Shown here: positions 7,744 through 15,793 of the stretch, piece by piece
Layout of the letters: each line of letters opens with the position of its first letter
Numbering within the stretch: the first letter of the stretch is position 1
Origin: Sagittula marina
GTDB taxonomy: Bacteria; Pseudomonadota; Alphaproteobacteria; Rhodobacterales; Rhodobacteraceae
NCBI RefSeq assembly: GCF_014196795.1
Contig: NZ_JACIEJ010000002.1
Span: 186,001 to 250,000 of the forward strand
Direction: 5' to 3'
Length of the DNA stretch: 64,000 nt
Notes under the pieces: generated by a model
The model's database searches: none
The model's input: the letters and a program-made list of their open reading frames with translations, nothing else
Told to the model about the DNA's origin: nothing
Program-made: the position numbers and the translations under genes

Positions 7744-9138
7744 CTATTGCCTCCCCGAAATCTCGGCGATCACATCGACCGCCATCATCACATCGTCCCG
7801 CGTGCAGTCGAACTGCCCAACCTGAAAGCGCACAACTCTCCGGCCCGCGTGCATGCCTTGCGTCACATAGATCCGGCCGTCCGCATTGATCGCATCCACC
7901 AGACGTTGCTGCGCTGCATCATCCCCCGGCCCCCGGAAGGTGAACAGCGACAGGATCGGCTCCGTCACGATCTCAAAGCCATGATCGCGCAAGGCGCAGC
8001 AAACCTCACCGGCCCATGCCACATGATTGCGCATACGTGCGCGAAGCCCCTCCAGCCCGTAATAACGCAGCAAGAACCATAACTTGAGCGCCCGGAACCG
8101 ACGCCCGAGCGGAATCGTCCACTCGGAGTAATTCACCACCTCCGCACCGGAGGTCTTGAGGTACTCTGGCGCGATCTTCAGCGTATCCACCTGCTGCTGC
8201 GGGTCTTTCAGGAACTGGACAGAGCAATCGAACTGCGCCCCAAGCCATTTATGCGGGTTGAAGACAACGGAATCGCACGTCTCTATGCCACGCCACATCT
8301 CGTCGCGGATCTCTGGGCAGATCATGGCTGACCCGGCCCAGGCCGCATCGCAATGCAGGTAAAGCCCCTCCTCGGCGGCCACGGCACCGACCGCCGCCAG
8401 ATCATCCCAAGCGCCGATGCCGGTGCCGCCCGTGACGGCCACGATCCCGGCGGGAACGTGTCCTGCCGCGCGATCCTCGGCGATGGCCCGCCGCAGAGCC
8501 ACTGCATCGACGCCAAAGGTCGGCGCGCCCACACTGGGCAGTTTGACCAGATTGTCCTGACCGATCCCCGCCACCCAACAGGCGCGGTCCACCGACGAAT
8601 GCGCCTGCTCCGACACGTAAACGCGCAAAGCGCCCTTGGCGGACAGCCCCTCTCGATTGCCGGACCAGTCGCAGGCCCGCTCACGCATGGTCAATACTGC
8701 GGATAAGGTGGCGGAGGATGCCGAATCCTGGATCACACCGGACCATCCTTCAGGCAGGCCCACCGCCTGACGCAGCCAGTCCACCATGACGCCTTCCATC
8801 TCGGTCGCCACCGGAGAGGTCTGCCACAACATGCATTGCGGTGCCATGACGCTCACCAGCATCTCCGCCAGCATGGACACCGGCGCGGCATTGGCGGGAA
8901 AGTAGGCAAAGAACCTCGGATGCTGCCAATGGGTCAGCCGTTTTGGTACGATATCGAGAAAATCGGCCCAGATCGCCTCCATCGCCTCGCCCACCTCAGG
9001 GGGGGCATCGGCCAAGAGCGCAGCCGCCTCGCCCGGTGTCACATCCGGACGCACAGGCCGATCTCTCAAGCCCTCGTGATAATCGGCACCAAACTGCGCC
9101 GCGCGCTCCCCCCAACGGGCGAACTCCTCCCAATCCAT
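7744..9138 (-). CDS. PLP-dependent aromatic-L-amino-acid decarboxylase family protein
   Basis: The 464-residue product is a group II PLP decarboxylase. HPRFFAYFPANAAPVSMLAE, the cofactor-contact DAAWAGSA and the PLP-lysine motif FNPHKWLG mark the aromatic-L-amino-acid decarboxylase branch (tyrosine, DOPA, tryptophan or phenylalanine). The ATG at 9138 is preferred because AGGAGG lies five bases upstream. As first gene of an operon with two hydroxyphenylacetate-pathway families, it may feed an aromatic amine into that route, or have been recruited as a different decarboxylase. A 12-base palindrome lies about 100 bases upstream. Confidence 0.88.
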   Translation of the reverse strand: MDWEEFARWGERAAQFGADYHEGLRDRPVRPDVTPGEAAALLADAPPEVGEAMEAIWADFLDIVPKRLTHWQHPRFFAYFPANAAPVSMLAEMLVSVMAPQCMLWQTSPVATEMEGVMVDWLRQAVGLPEGWSGVIQDSASSATLSAVLTMRERACDWSGNREGLSAKGALRVYVSEQAHSSVDRACWVAGIGQDNLVKLPSVGAPTFGVDAVALRRAIAEDRAAGHVPAGIVAVTGGTGIGAWDDLAAVGAVAAEEGLYLHCDAAWAGSAMICPEIRDEMWRGIETCDSVVFNPHKWLGAQFDCSVQFLKDPQQQVDTLKIAPEYLKTSGAEVVNYSEWTIPLGRRFRALKLWFLLRYYGLEGLRARMRNHVAWAGEVCCALRDHGFEIVTEPILSLFTFRGPGDDAAQQRLVDAINADGRIYVTQGMHAGRRVVRFQVGQFDCTRDDVMMAVDVIAEISGRQ

Positions 9139-9236
9139 CAAGACCTCCTACGGCGCACCGTCCTGCTTTGAGCTGCTCCCGACGCCAAAGCCAGCTTACC
9201 CTCTGCGTCGAGCTCACATACCCCTCATGCAAACAC

Positions 9237-9248
9237 TTAACATGTTAA
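9237..9248. promoter_or_regulatory. Perfect palindrome TTAACATGTTAA, candidate operator
   Basis: A perfect 12-base palindrome lies between the divergent decarboxylase operon (start 9138) and the peroxiredoxin gene (start 9419). Palindromes of this kind are typical of MarR- or TetR-type repressors, and homoprotocatechuate operons are classically controlled by the MarR-type HpaR. No regulator gene is adjacent, so the binding protein is unknown. Confidence 0.4.
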
Positions 9249-9418
9249 CCACAAGTGCGCCACCCGCATGAAAATGCCGCAGCGCTGCGTGCAGATTGAC
9301 CACTATGGACGACCCCGCCCAGCGCATAGCCGCTATGCATTCGCAACGCATTGACGCAGTGCAGCATCCCGCGCACTCACGGGTCAGACAACTGCAATGT
9401 AGCGAACAGGAGAGACCG

Positions 9419-9961
9419 ATGAAAACCGGCACCAAACTCCCCGACGTCACCTTCCGCACCCGCGTCCGTGATGACAGCATCGAAGGGCCCAACCCCTTCC
9501 GCTGGGAAGACAAATCCACCGCAGACTACTTCGCTGGCAAGCGCGTGATCCTCTTCTCCCTGCCCGGCGCGTTCACGCCCACATGCTCGACCTACCAGCT
9601 TCCCGGATTCGAAAACAACTTCGGCGAGTTCCAGGCACAGGGCATCGACGAAATCTACTGCCTGTCCGTCAACGACAGCTTCGTGATGAACCAGTGGGCC
9701 AAAGCGCAGGGCATCGAAAACGTAAAGGTCATCCCGGATGGCTCCGGCGAATTCACCCGCAAGATGGGCATGCTGGTGCACAAGGATAACCTTGGGTTCG
9801 GTCCGCGCTCCTGGCGCTATGCGGCCATCATCAATGACGGTGTGGTCGAAGCATGGTTCGAAGAGCCGGGCCTCATGGACAACTGCCCCGACGACCCTTA
9901 TGGCGAATCCTCACCCGAAACTCTGCTGGCACACCTGACGCAGGCCGTCGCCGCCGAGTAA
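9419..9961 (+). CDS. Peroxiredoxin (Prx5-like)
   Basis: The 180-residue protein reduces peroxides through the peroxidatic cysteine in FSLPGAFTPTCSTYQLPGF, the signature of the Prx5/AhpE-like atypical peroxiredoxins. There is no fused glutaredoxin domain, so the electron donor must be a separate thioredoxin or glutaredoxin. The start at 9419 is set by AACAGGAGAG just upstream; the longer open frame to 9296 lacks family similarity. It is monocistronic and ends at a strong terminator. Confidence 0.92.
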   Translation: MKTGTKLPDVTFRTRVRDDSIEGPNPFRWEDKSTADYFAGKRVILFSLPGAFTPTCSTYQLPGFENNFGEFQAQGIDEIYCLSVNDSFVMNQWAKAQGIENVKVIPDGSGEFTRKMGMLVHKDNLGFGPRSWRYAAIINDGVVEAWFEEPGLMDNCPDDPYGESSPETLLAHLTQAVAAE

Positions 9962-10001
9962 CTTATCCGAAAGCCGCTCCCTCGCGGCTCAAGGGCACGA
10001 G

Positions 10002-10033
10002 AAAGCCCCGCCAATTACCGGCGGGGCTTTTTT
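10002..10033 (+). terminator. Intrinsic terminator of the peroxiredoxin gene
   Basis: AAAGCCCCGCC and GGCGGGGCTTT form an 11-base-pair stem with a 7-base loop (AATTACC), followed by a T tract on the plus strand. It also separates this gene from the convergent extensin-like gene. Confidence 0.9.
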
Positions 10034-10050
10034 ATGGCCGCGGGGTCACA

Positions 10051-10833
10051 TCAATCCGAGGTCGCGCCGCCCTGCTCACACAGCCGCCACCCGCGCGTGC
10101 GCCGGATGACATCCAGATGCAGGTGATCGTCATGTGACGCGTTCGAGCCCGGCCCCAGCACCGTGGTGAACTCCATGCAGGCCGAGGCGCGAACCGCATC
10201 CTGAAAGGCTTCCGCCATTGATCCCTGCGCCTCGCGCGGCTCAACGGGGATGGGCGGCCCGTTCTCGAACGTGAAACCCATCACATCCACAGCGTTGCCA
10301 AACGCATGTTCCGACAGCTTGCCGTCGGCCACATTGTTGCGGCGGCGACAGATATAGCCGGAGCCGTTCCTGACCTCGGTCAGTGCGCCCCGCTCCTCTA
10401 GCCGTTCAGCTGCGGGAAGAACGAAATCGTGGACCCAAAGAGCCATCGCTTCCGCTGTTTCGCACCGGATCACCGCCGGCGGGGTTACGGCCACCCCCGG
10501 CGCGATCTCCGTCACCTCCAGCGGACGAAGAATGCCGCAATCCGCGTCATCGTCGGGGATAATCGGATCAACTTCGGTGTACGTCACTCCCATGCGGTCA
10601 AGTGCTGCGAGGCATACGGCATATTCGGTATCATCGACCCGCAACTCGTCCCGCATGCCTTTTGGCAAGGCCTCTGCCTTGACTCCGCCAGGCAGGGCCT
10701 CCTCCGCGGGCACCTCGACATCTGGCGTCTCTGCTTCGACGATGCGCGCCTTGGGACGAAGCGACTCCTCCGGCCCCTCTTGCGCCCAGACCGGCACAGC
10801 GCTCAAACACAGGATCAAACCCCAGCGTTTCAC
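10051..10833 (-). CDS. Extensin-like family protein (LAS/M15-type peptidase fold)
   Basis: The 260-residue protein has an N-terminal signal peptide (KRWGLILCLSAVPVWA) and the bacterial extensin-like C-terminal domain. That domain carries the metal-site motifs SEHAFGNAVDVMGF and HDDHLHLDV, which resemble D,D- or L,D-carboxypeptidases of the LAS superfamily. Role in peptidoglycan trimming is inferred from the fold. It starts with GTG at 10833, overlapping the stop of the upstream L,D-transpeptidase gene by GTGA, so the two cell-wall genes are translationally coupled. Confidence 0.85.
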   Translation of the reverse strand: MKRWGLILCLSAVPVWAQEGPEESLRPKARIVEAETPDVEVPAEEALPGGVKAEALPKGMRDELRVDDTEYAVCLAALDRMGVTYTEVDPIIPDDDADCGILRPLEVTEIAPGVAVTPPAVIRCETAEAMALWVHDFVLPAAERLEERGALTEVRNGSGYICRRRNNVADGKLSEHAFGNAVDVMGFTFENGPPIPVEPREAQGSMAEAFQDAVRASACMEFTTVLGPGSNASHDDHLHLDVIRRTRGWRLCEQGGATSD

Positions 10834-11780
10834 TCCAGGAACTCCACAGACACGCCATCCGACACCATGTGCGCCAGCTCGGTCACGTCCCAGTTGGTGA
10901 AGCGCACGCAGCCATGGCTGTGGTTCTCGAACAACTTCGCCGGGGAATCCGTGCCGTGCAAACCGTAGGTGGGCTTCGATAGATCGATCCAGACGGTCCC
11001 CACCGGTCCATTCGCACCCGGCGGAAGCGTCAGCGCTTCCTCAACGCCATCGGCCTCGAAGTTCACGTCCGGGTTGTAACTGTAGGTTGGATTCATCGCG
11101 ACCGCCTTCACATGCATCGTGCCAGAGGGCGACGGCGTGCTGTTCGATCCGATTGCCACCGGATAGTTCGCCAGAACTGCGCCGCCCGCGTCCAGCGCCA
11201 CGGCGCGCTGCGACCCCTTGTGGATCTCGATACGATCCACCGTACCTTCGACATATTCACCGGGATTGGCCACCACGATGGTCTCTCCCGCCGCAAAACC
11301 CGCCTGAGGGTTCATGGCGATCAGGGCATCTTCATCCATGTGATACCGTTCGGCCAGCCTCTCGGACACACGCAGGTAGCCAAGCTCGTTCATTTGCGCC
11401 TTTTCCCGAACGTTGTCCGGGATAGAGGCGGTCAGACCGGACACATCCTCCGCCGTTACGCTATACTGCCCCAAAACGGGTTCAGCCGTGTTGCCCCCCA
11501 GCAGCATCCAAACTTCAGGGTCCAAGATCCCATCCACAGGCAGGCCTTCGCGCTGTTCAAAGGCGCGCAAGGCGCTTTCGCTCATGCCGCCCTTGTAGCC
11601 ATCAATCACACCGGGAGAGATCCCCGCACGGTCCAGCAAGATCTGCAGCTTCATCGTAAGACCGGACTGTCCTTCTGGCAGAACACCACCGGTGTAGGTC
11701 GCAACCTGAACCTCCTCTGGGGTCAGTGCCAAGGCGGGGCTGGCAAGCAAGAACGGAAAAATCAGAGTGAGGGTGCGCAT
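10830..11780 (-). CDS. L,D-transpeptidase (YkuD domain) with peptidoglycan-binding domain
   Basis: The 316-residue exported protein has a signal peptide, then a peptidoglycan-binding-type domain (LDRAGISPGVIDGYKGGMSE) and a YkuD catalytic domain with the HGT...HSHGCVRF motif holding the catalytic His, Ser/His and Cys residues. Such enzymes make 3-3 cross-links in peptidoglycan or anchor proteins to it. The middle part (VSERLAERYHMDEDALIAMN) resembles the LysM-like region common in this family. It is the first gene of a two-gene operon with the extensin-like protein. Confidence 0.92.
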   Translation of the reverse strand: MRTLTLIFPFLLASPALALTPEEVQVATYTGGVLPEGQSGLTMKLQILLDRAGISPGVIDGYKGGMSESALRAFEQREGLPVDGILDPEVWMLLGGNTAEPVLGQYSVTAEDVSGLTASIPDNVREKAQMNELGYLRVSERLAERYHMDEDALIAMNPQAGFAAGETIVVANPGEYVEGTVDRIEIHKGSQRAVALDAGGAVLANYPVAIGSNSTPSPSGTMHVKAVAMNPTYSYNPDVNFEADGVEEALTLPPGANGPVGTVWIDLSKPTYGLHGTDSPAKLFENHSHGCVRFTNWDVTELAHMVSDGVSVEFLE

Positions 11781-11831
11781 TTAAGGTGCTCCATGTGTCG
11801 GAGCTCCCCAACGCGTGAACCCCCATATGGT

Positions 11832-12191
11832 TCAGCCGCTCTTGGGTTTGCGTGTCTTCTTACGGGGCGATGCAAGTGCATTTGCGGCACTGCCTCCGGA
11901 CAAACGTCGCGCATTGGCGCTTGCACTTGCCTCAATCGGCTTCAAAGCCTCCGCCATAACGATGGCGTACCCTTTGTTGCCCGACATGGCGCGCATGGCC
12001 ATCTCACCGCCGCGCGCAAAGGCTGAGGGCTTCTCAAGCACCATGCGGGTGAATTCCTGAGGTTTCATCACACCCATTGCCATCTGGGCCATCCGCGTCT
12101 GAACCACCACCGCCGCCGACAGCATCATCTGAGAAGTGGACAGCGCCACTTTTTGCCAATCCGTCGTGGCCTTCATCATATCTTGGAACAT
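11832..12191 (-). CDS. Small phasin-like protein
   Basis: This 119-residue protein has a methionine- and alanine-rich helical N-terminal half (MMKATTDWQKVALSTSQMML, then MAQMAMGVMKPQEFTRMVLE) and a basic tail (SPRKKTRKPKSG). No enzyme motif is seen. In related genomes such proteins are sometimes labelled 'antifreeze protein', which is not informative. The start at 12191 has AGGAGG eight bases upstream and fits better than the longer open frame. A PhaR-type inverted repeat about 62 bases upstream, nearly identical to one before phaP, suggests a role at polyhydroxyalkanoate granules. That is inference. Confidence 0.7.
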   Translation of the reverse strand: MFQDMMKATTDWQKVALSTSQMMLSAAVVVQTRMAQMAMGVMKPQEFTRMVLEKPSAFARGGEMAMRAMSGNKGYAIVMAEALKPIEASASANARRLSGGSAANALASPRKKTRKPKSG

Positions 12192-12252
12192 TGGTGAACC
12201 TCCTGTGGTCATCTCATACAACCACATTCGGAAAGGAAACGTTCCTCTTTTT

Positions 12253-12267
12253 TGCTGCATTGCAGCA
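12253..12267. promoter_or_regulatory. Candidate PhaR operator before the phasin-like gene
   Basis: TGCTGC-ATT-GCAGCA is a perfect 6-base inverted repeat with a 3-base spacer. It matches the published PhaR pattern CTGC-N3-4-GCAG from Paracoccus/Rhodobacter and differs by one base from the element at 62651-62665 in front of phaP. Confidence 0.65.
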
Positions 12268-12302
12268 TTCCACCCCACGCATAACGTCGCAGGCATGACC
12301 AA

Positions 12303-12777
12303 GGCTCTGTTCTAAAACGCTTTTGTGACGGGGCTATCTTTCCACCAGACCTTCGCCGTGTCTACGGGGCCGGGTTCATAGAATGCGACCTTGGTTAAAA
12401 TTAGCTGACGTCCAAAACGCGCTGCCAGCCAATCCCAAGAAGGGTGCCCTCACAGCAGCCTCACGATAGCCGACAGCCGCTTCAGATACTGGCCCCAAAC
12501 GGCCAAGCCCTTGGCATGCAACAAATTCCCCAAAATCTCACGGAAACCGTCGCCATTCGTGCACCGCGATAGCCCGCTTCAGCACGGGAACCTGCACACT
12601 TTGGGAATCATCATCGGCGATCTTGTCCGAAAGGCGGAAATCCATCCGGGTCCCGCCGCGCGCCAGCCGTCCAATCAGTGCTCATCTCCCGTGACGGACC
12701 ATCCTGAGCGCCACCGCACGACAAAGCCACGCCCCAAGCAACTGGCGGGTGAACTGTCATGACTTTGGGGAGAGTAA
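12303..12777. other. Intergenic region without a recognisable gene
   Basis: No open frame here has a ribosome-binding site together with recognisable protein features. The region separates the phasin-like gene promoter from tRNA-His. No repeat or clear hairpin was noticed. Confidence 0.5.
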
Positions 12778-12854
12778 TGGTACCACCTCCCCGGCTCGAA
12801 CGGGGGACCTCCTGATCCACAATCAGGCGCTCTAACCTACTGAGCTAAGGCGGC
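12778..12854 (-). tRNA. tRNA-His (GTG)
   Basis: The minus strand folds as a 77-base tRNA with encoded CCA. The acceptor is GCCGCCT/AGGTGGT, the D arm contains AGCTCAGTAGGTTAGAGC, the anticodon stem-loop is CCTGA-TTGTGGA-TCAGG with GTG as anticodon, and the T arm is CCCCG-TTCGAGC-CGGGG. Position -1 is T, not G, and the discriminator base is A. Most bacterial tRNA-His has G-1 and C73; loss of both is a known trait of one alphaproteobacterial clade whose HisRS has changed to match. Confidence 0.95.
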
Positions 12855-13123
12855 ACTGGCAGGCGATTTACAGAGACCCTACCATGATTGCAAGCGCGAA
12901 TCCGGCAAAATTTTCAATCTTGGCCACAGCTTCGACTCCATCCGCCGTTTGAAGCCCGTCGCACCGAAAAAAGACCTTCGCCAAATCAGGGCGCCGCCGA
13001 AGGTCTCCAGCGAGCGCATCCCCTTCCCTGCCCGCCAGATGCAGCTGCGGTGGAATGGCCTCTCTCCTTGCAATACACCCCTCTGCGCGCTAACTGGCAC
13101 AACGACCGTCAAGGGGCAGGACA

Positions 13124-13342
13124 ATGGGCATCAACGACGAATCCGACATCGAAGCAAACCTCCAGATCGGGCCGACCGATAAGGGTATGGTACGGCTGTT
13201 CATGTTTGCTGGCGATCTGGAGATCCCGATGGATTTCGAACCGGACGAGGCCGACGACATCGCAGAGGAGCTGCGCGCCGCCGCCGAAACCGCACGCCAG
13301 ATGTCCGCGGCAGGCAAGCCTGGCAAGGGCAAGCGCAAGTAA
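13124..13342 (+). CDS. DUF6324 family protein
   Basis: This 72-residue acidic protein (MGINDESDIEANLQIGPTDK, ending in a lysine-rich tail GKPGKGKRK) belongs to a small family restricted to Rhodobacteraceae. It has no signal peptide or membrane segment, and no function is known. AGGGGCAGGACA precedes the ATG. It appears monocistronic, downstream of tRNA-His on the opposite strand. Confidence 0.8.
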   Translation: MGINDESDIEANLQIGPTDKGMVRLFMFAGDLEIPMDFEPDEADDIAEELRAAAETARQMSAAGKPGKGKRK

Positions 13343-13452
13343 CCACCTCCATGTTACTTGACCGCATGGACACTTGGTCGATTGTGTTTTGCGTCTTCAA
13401 ACTGGTGGCGATAAACGCTCTGCGCGCGTAAGGCGCCCAATCCATCGAACGC

Positions 13453-13929
13453 ATGCATACCAGTTCCTATGCCAACGCGCTGTGGAGGCAGAAAAAATCT
13501 GCACCGAGTGAGGCGCGCGGCCTGATTCACCTTCGGCGCGGGGGCGCGCTCATTGCGCTGACCACCGCGCTGGGGCTGATCCTGCCGCCCGCGTCCCTGT
13601 CCTCCCAAAGCCACAGCACGATCTTCCTGTGGTCCGTGGCGGGGTTCTACCTCGGGACCAACGCAATACACATCCATCGCGCGACCGATTGGGTTCAGCA
13701 TCTGCTCGCGCCATCTGCAGTTGGCTTGGCAATGGGCGTCACATGGCTTCAGCTTTTCGGACCCGCCCTGACCGAGCCGCACGCCGAACCCCACTGCAGT
13801 CCCGCGCCGGGATCGCGCAAGCCCTGCAACCGCCGCGCCGCGCAAAAGGCGAACTTTTGCACCAGTTTCTTGCGCCGCGCCGGAGCGATCTTGTCTTCCG
13901 GGCCCATGCGCAGAATTTCCGCGTCATAG
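13453..13929 (+). CDS. Possible small membrane protein, 3' part overlapping mmcB
   Basis: The 158-codon frame encodes two or three hydrophobic segments in its first 100 residues (GGALIALTTALGLILPPASL, TIFLWSVAGFYLGTNA, LLAPSAVGLAMGVTWLQLFG). That is more than expected of a random frame and suggests a real small membrane protein. The last 60 codons run antisense to mmcB and look non-coding (many Arg, Ser, Cys). The start lacks a clear ribosome-binding site. The true gene may end earlier through a frameshift, or may not exist. The family is not recognised. Confidence 0.4.
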   Translation: MHTSSYANALWRQKKSAPSEARGLIHLRRGGALIALTTALGLILPPASLSSQSHSTIFLWSVAGFYLGTNAIHIHRATDWVQHLLAPSAVGLAMGVTWLQLFGPALTEPHAEPHCSPAPGSRKPCNRRAAQKANFCTSFLRRAGAILSSGPMRRISAS

Positions 13930-14252
13930 CCATCGGCGATCAACAACCCGGTGTCCTCTGGCAGCAGATCCGTTTCGAACGCCTGATCCACCGCCCAGAA
14001 ATAGCGGTCACACCACGGCAGATAGCCCTGCCACTTGCCGTCGCTCATGAAATCCGCGCGCGACGATTTACATTCGATGATCCACAACTCGCCTTTCGGC
14101 CCAAGCGCCATCACATCGACCCGCAGCCCCCGGTCCGGCACAAATTCCTCCACCGTGGCAAAGCCAAGGCTGCTCATATGCCGCGACACCCCGCGCGCCA
14201 AAAGCTGGCCAGGCGTCAGAACAGGCTCCATCGGATCTACACGCAATTCCAT
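13749..14252 (-). CDS. mmcB: MmcB family DNA repair protein
   Basis: The 167-residue protein matches MmcB, an alphaproteobacterial PD-(D/E)XK-like protein that in Caulobacter is part of the DNA-damage response. The nuclease-like core is visible: RVDVMALGPKGELWIIECKS, then DFMSDGKWQGY. The last 15 residues after RLQGLRDPG look like a lineage-specific extension. The ribosome-binding site at 14252 is weak. Its 3' end overlaps the 3' end of a doubtful convergent frame. MmcB is usually linked functionally to translesion synthesis; no other such gene is nearby. Confidence 0.85.
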   Translation of the reverse strand: MELRVDPMEPVLTPGQLLARGVSRHMSSLGFATVEEFVPDRGLRVDVMALGPKGELWIIECKSSRADFMSDGKWQGYLPWCDRYFWAVDQAFETDLLPEDTGLLIADGYDAEILRMGPEDKIAPARRKKLVQKFAFCAARRLQGLRDPGAGLQWGSACGSVRAGPKS

Positions 14253-14357
14253 GCTCAGAATATGGACATTTCATGAACAAACGCAACCCAGCCGGGCCAC
14301 TGCTTGCAAATCGCTGACAAAACGACATCTTTCCAAACAGCCATTCCCGGAGACACG

Positions 14358-15671
14358 ATGCAGCCTGAAGACGCCCCCCTGACCCGCAACGCCGCCCAGG
14401 GCGTGCGCTATGCGCGCGAACTCGAAGCCCATATCAACTGGCTCGACACGTTCTCTGGCACGGCGCTTGGCGTGCTCTCCGTCGCCTCCGGCATTTACAC
14501 CTATCTCGGCGTGTCCTCGCTGCTGGACGACAACGGCGCCATGTCTGTCTTTGCCGCCATCGCCTATTCCACCGCCGTCTCTGTGGGCATTTTTGTGTTT
14601 TGGTCCTATCTGATGCGGCTGTTTCCGGCTGTGCGCACCAATCGTGCCCGCGCTGGTCTGCTGGGCGCGATGGGCATCGGCAGCCTCGCCATCGTTGCCA
14701 TGTCGTCCTGGCTCAACGCCGCCGCGCTGGCCGGGTCTGCCGCCGTCGAACAACATCTCGCCAAGACCGTACAGGATTACCAAGTGGCGCTGGAGCGCGC
14801 GCACGAAATTGCCCTCACCGGTCAGGCCCTCGAACGCGATGTGTCCCGCACCCGCCAGTCTTTCGAAGACCTCTCCGAACAGGAGGCCGCTGGCTCCCTC
14901 TCCGGCCTCGCCGGTCGCGGCGCAGTCTTTCGCGTGCTGCGCCAGAAATCTGCCGAGTTGCAGGCGCTGGAAACCCAGATCGCCGCGCAAACCCCGCTCG
15001 TTGAAAGCAGCTTTACCGAGGGCAACACAATCCTGTCCCGGATGCGCGCCCTCACCGTCGAACCCGGCAATGTGGAAGCCCGCTCCGTCGAGTTTTCCGA
15101 AGCCGCCGTTCGCCTTCAGGGCCTGATCACGCAACTCCGCCAGCTCTCCGTCGCGCCGCTGGTGGAGCGCGCCGCCCAAGACCTCGCGGCTTCGGTTGTG
15201 TTGCCCGAGCTGGACAGCACAACCGCTGCAGGCCGTGCCGATCAATCGGCCACCATCACGTCCGTTCTCGAAGTGCTGGGCCAGCGTGCAGCCACGCTCG
15301 AACGCGCAGCTCAAACCGTTCAATCTCTGGAACAGGCCACAGACGTCACCTACACCCCAATTTCTGCCGCAGATGCAGTCATCCTCTACGCCCGCAACTT
15401 TGTGCCAAGCTGGGCCGGAGCCATAGCCATCGACCTTCTGCCCGCAGTTCTCGTCTTCATCCTCGCCATCACGCACGGGGCCATCCGCAACAGCCGCGAT
15501 GGCACCGGGATCGAGGACACCATGACGCTTGCTGAACTGCGCGCAGCCGTGGGCGCCCTGCGGGATGTCGAAGCCCTCGCCGCCTCACAGCCCAACCCGG
15601 ACTCGCCCCCGACCAGAGCCGCCGCACCCGAACCTGCCGCCGCGCCCGAGACAAAGGCTGCCGCCGAATGA
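14358..15671 (+). CDS. Membrane protein with long periplasmic or cytoplasmic coiled coil, unknown function
   Basis: The 437-residue product has three hydrophobic segments in its first 110 residues (LGVLSVASGIYTYLGV, FAAIAYSTAVSVGIFVFWSY, GLLGAMGIGSLAIVAMSSWL). A heptad-rich coiled-coil region of about 220 residues follows, then a fourth membrane segment (AGAIAIDLLPAVLVFILAIT) and an Ala/Pro-rich tail. No enzymatic motif or named family was recognised. The ATG at 14358 has CGGAG six bases upstream. It overlaps a 41-codon ORF by ATGA, which in turn overlaps the next gene, so the three form one translation unit. Confidence 0.85.
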   Translation: MQPEDAPLTRNAAQGVRYARELEAHINWLDTFSGTALGVLSVASGIYTYLGVSSLLDDNGAMSVFAAIAYSTAVSVGIFVFWSYLMRLFPAVRTNRARAGLLGAMGIGSLAIVAMSSWLNAAALAGSAAVEQHLAKTVQDYQVALERAHEIALTGQALERDVSRTRQSFEDLSEQEAAGSLSGLAGRGAVFRVLRQKSAELQALETQIAAQTPLVESSFTEGNTILSRMRALTVEPGNVEARSVEFSEAAVRLQGLITQLRQLSVAPLVERAAQDLAASVVLPELDSTTAAGRADQSATITSVLEVLGQRAATLERAAQTVQSLEQATDVTYTPISAADAVILYARNFVPSWAGAIAIDLLPAVLVFILAITHGAIRNSRDGTGIEDTMTLAELRAAVGALRDVEALAASQPNPDSPPTRAAAPEPAAAPETKAAAE

Positions 15672-15793
15672 CCTCAGTCGCCCCCGCACACTCAGAATCT
15701 CTTCGGTCCAATCGGGCTGCAGAGGCAACGGTTCACCAAGACCTCAAGGCGAGCGGCCCGCCGGCCAGCTCCACAGAGCGCCCCAATGGCTGA
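15668..15793 (+). CDS. Candidate 41-residue small protein bridging two genes
   Basis: An ATG at 15668 overlaps the stop of the preceding membrane-protein gene in an ATGA. The frame runs 41 codons (MTSVAPAHSESLRSNRAAEA at its start) to a TGA at 15791-15793, which lies eight bases inside the following gene. AAAGG lies nine bases upstream. The product is hydrophilic and Ser/Ala-rich, with no recognised motif. It may be a real protein, or a translated leader that couples ribosomes into the downstream gene, which itself lacks a good ribosome-binding site. Confidence 0.4.
   Translation: MTSVAPAHSESLRSNRAAEATVHQDLKASGPPASSTERPNG

Noticed and set aside
13354-13845. Minus-strand 163-codon frame
   Set aside because: It runs opposite the hydrophobic frame at 13453 and overlaps mmcB; its composition (Arg/Gly/Gln-rich) is that of a shadow frame.
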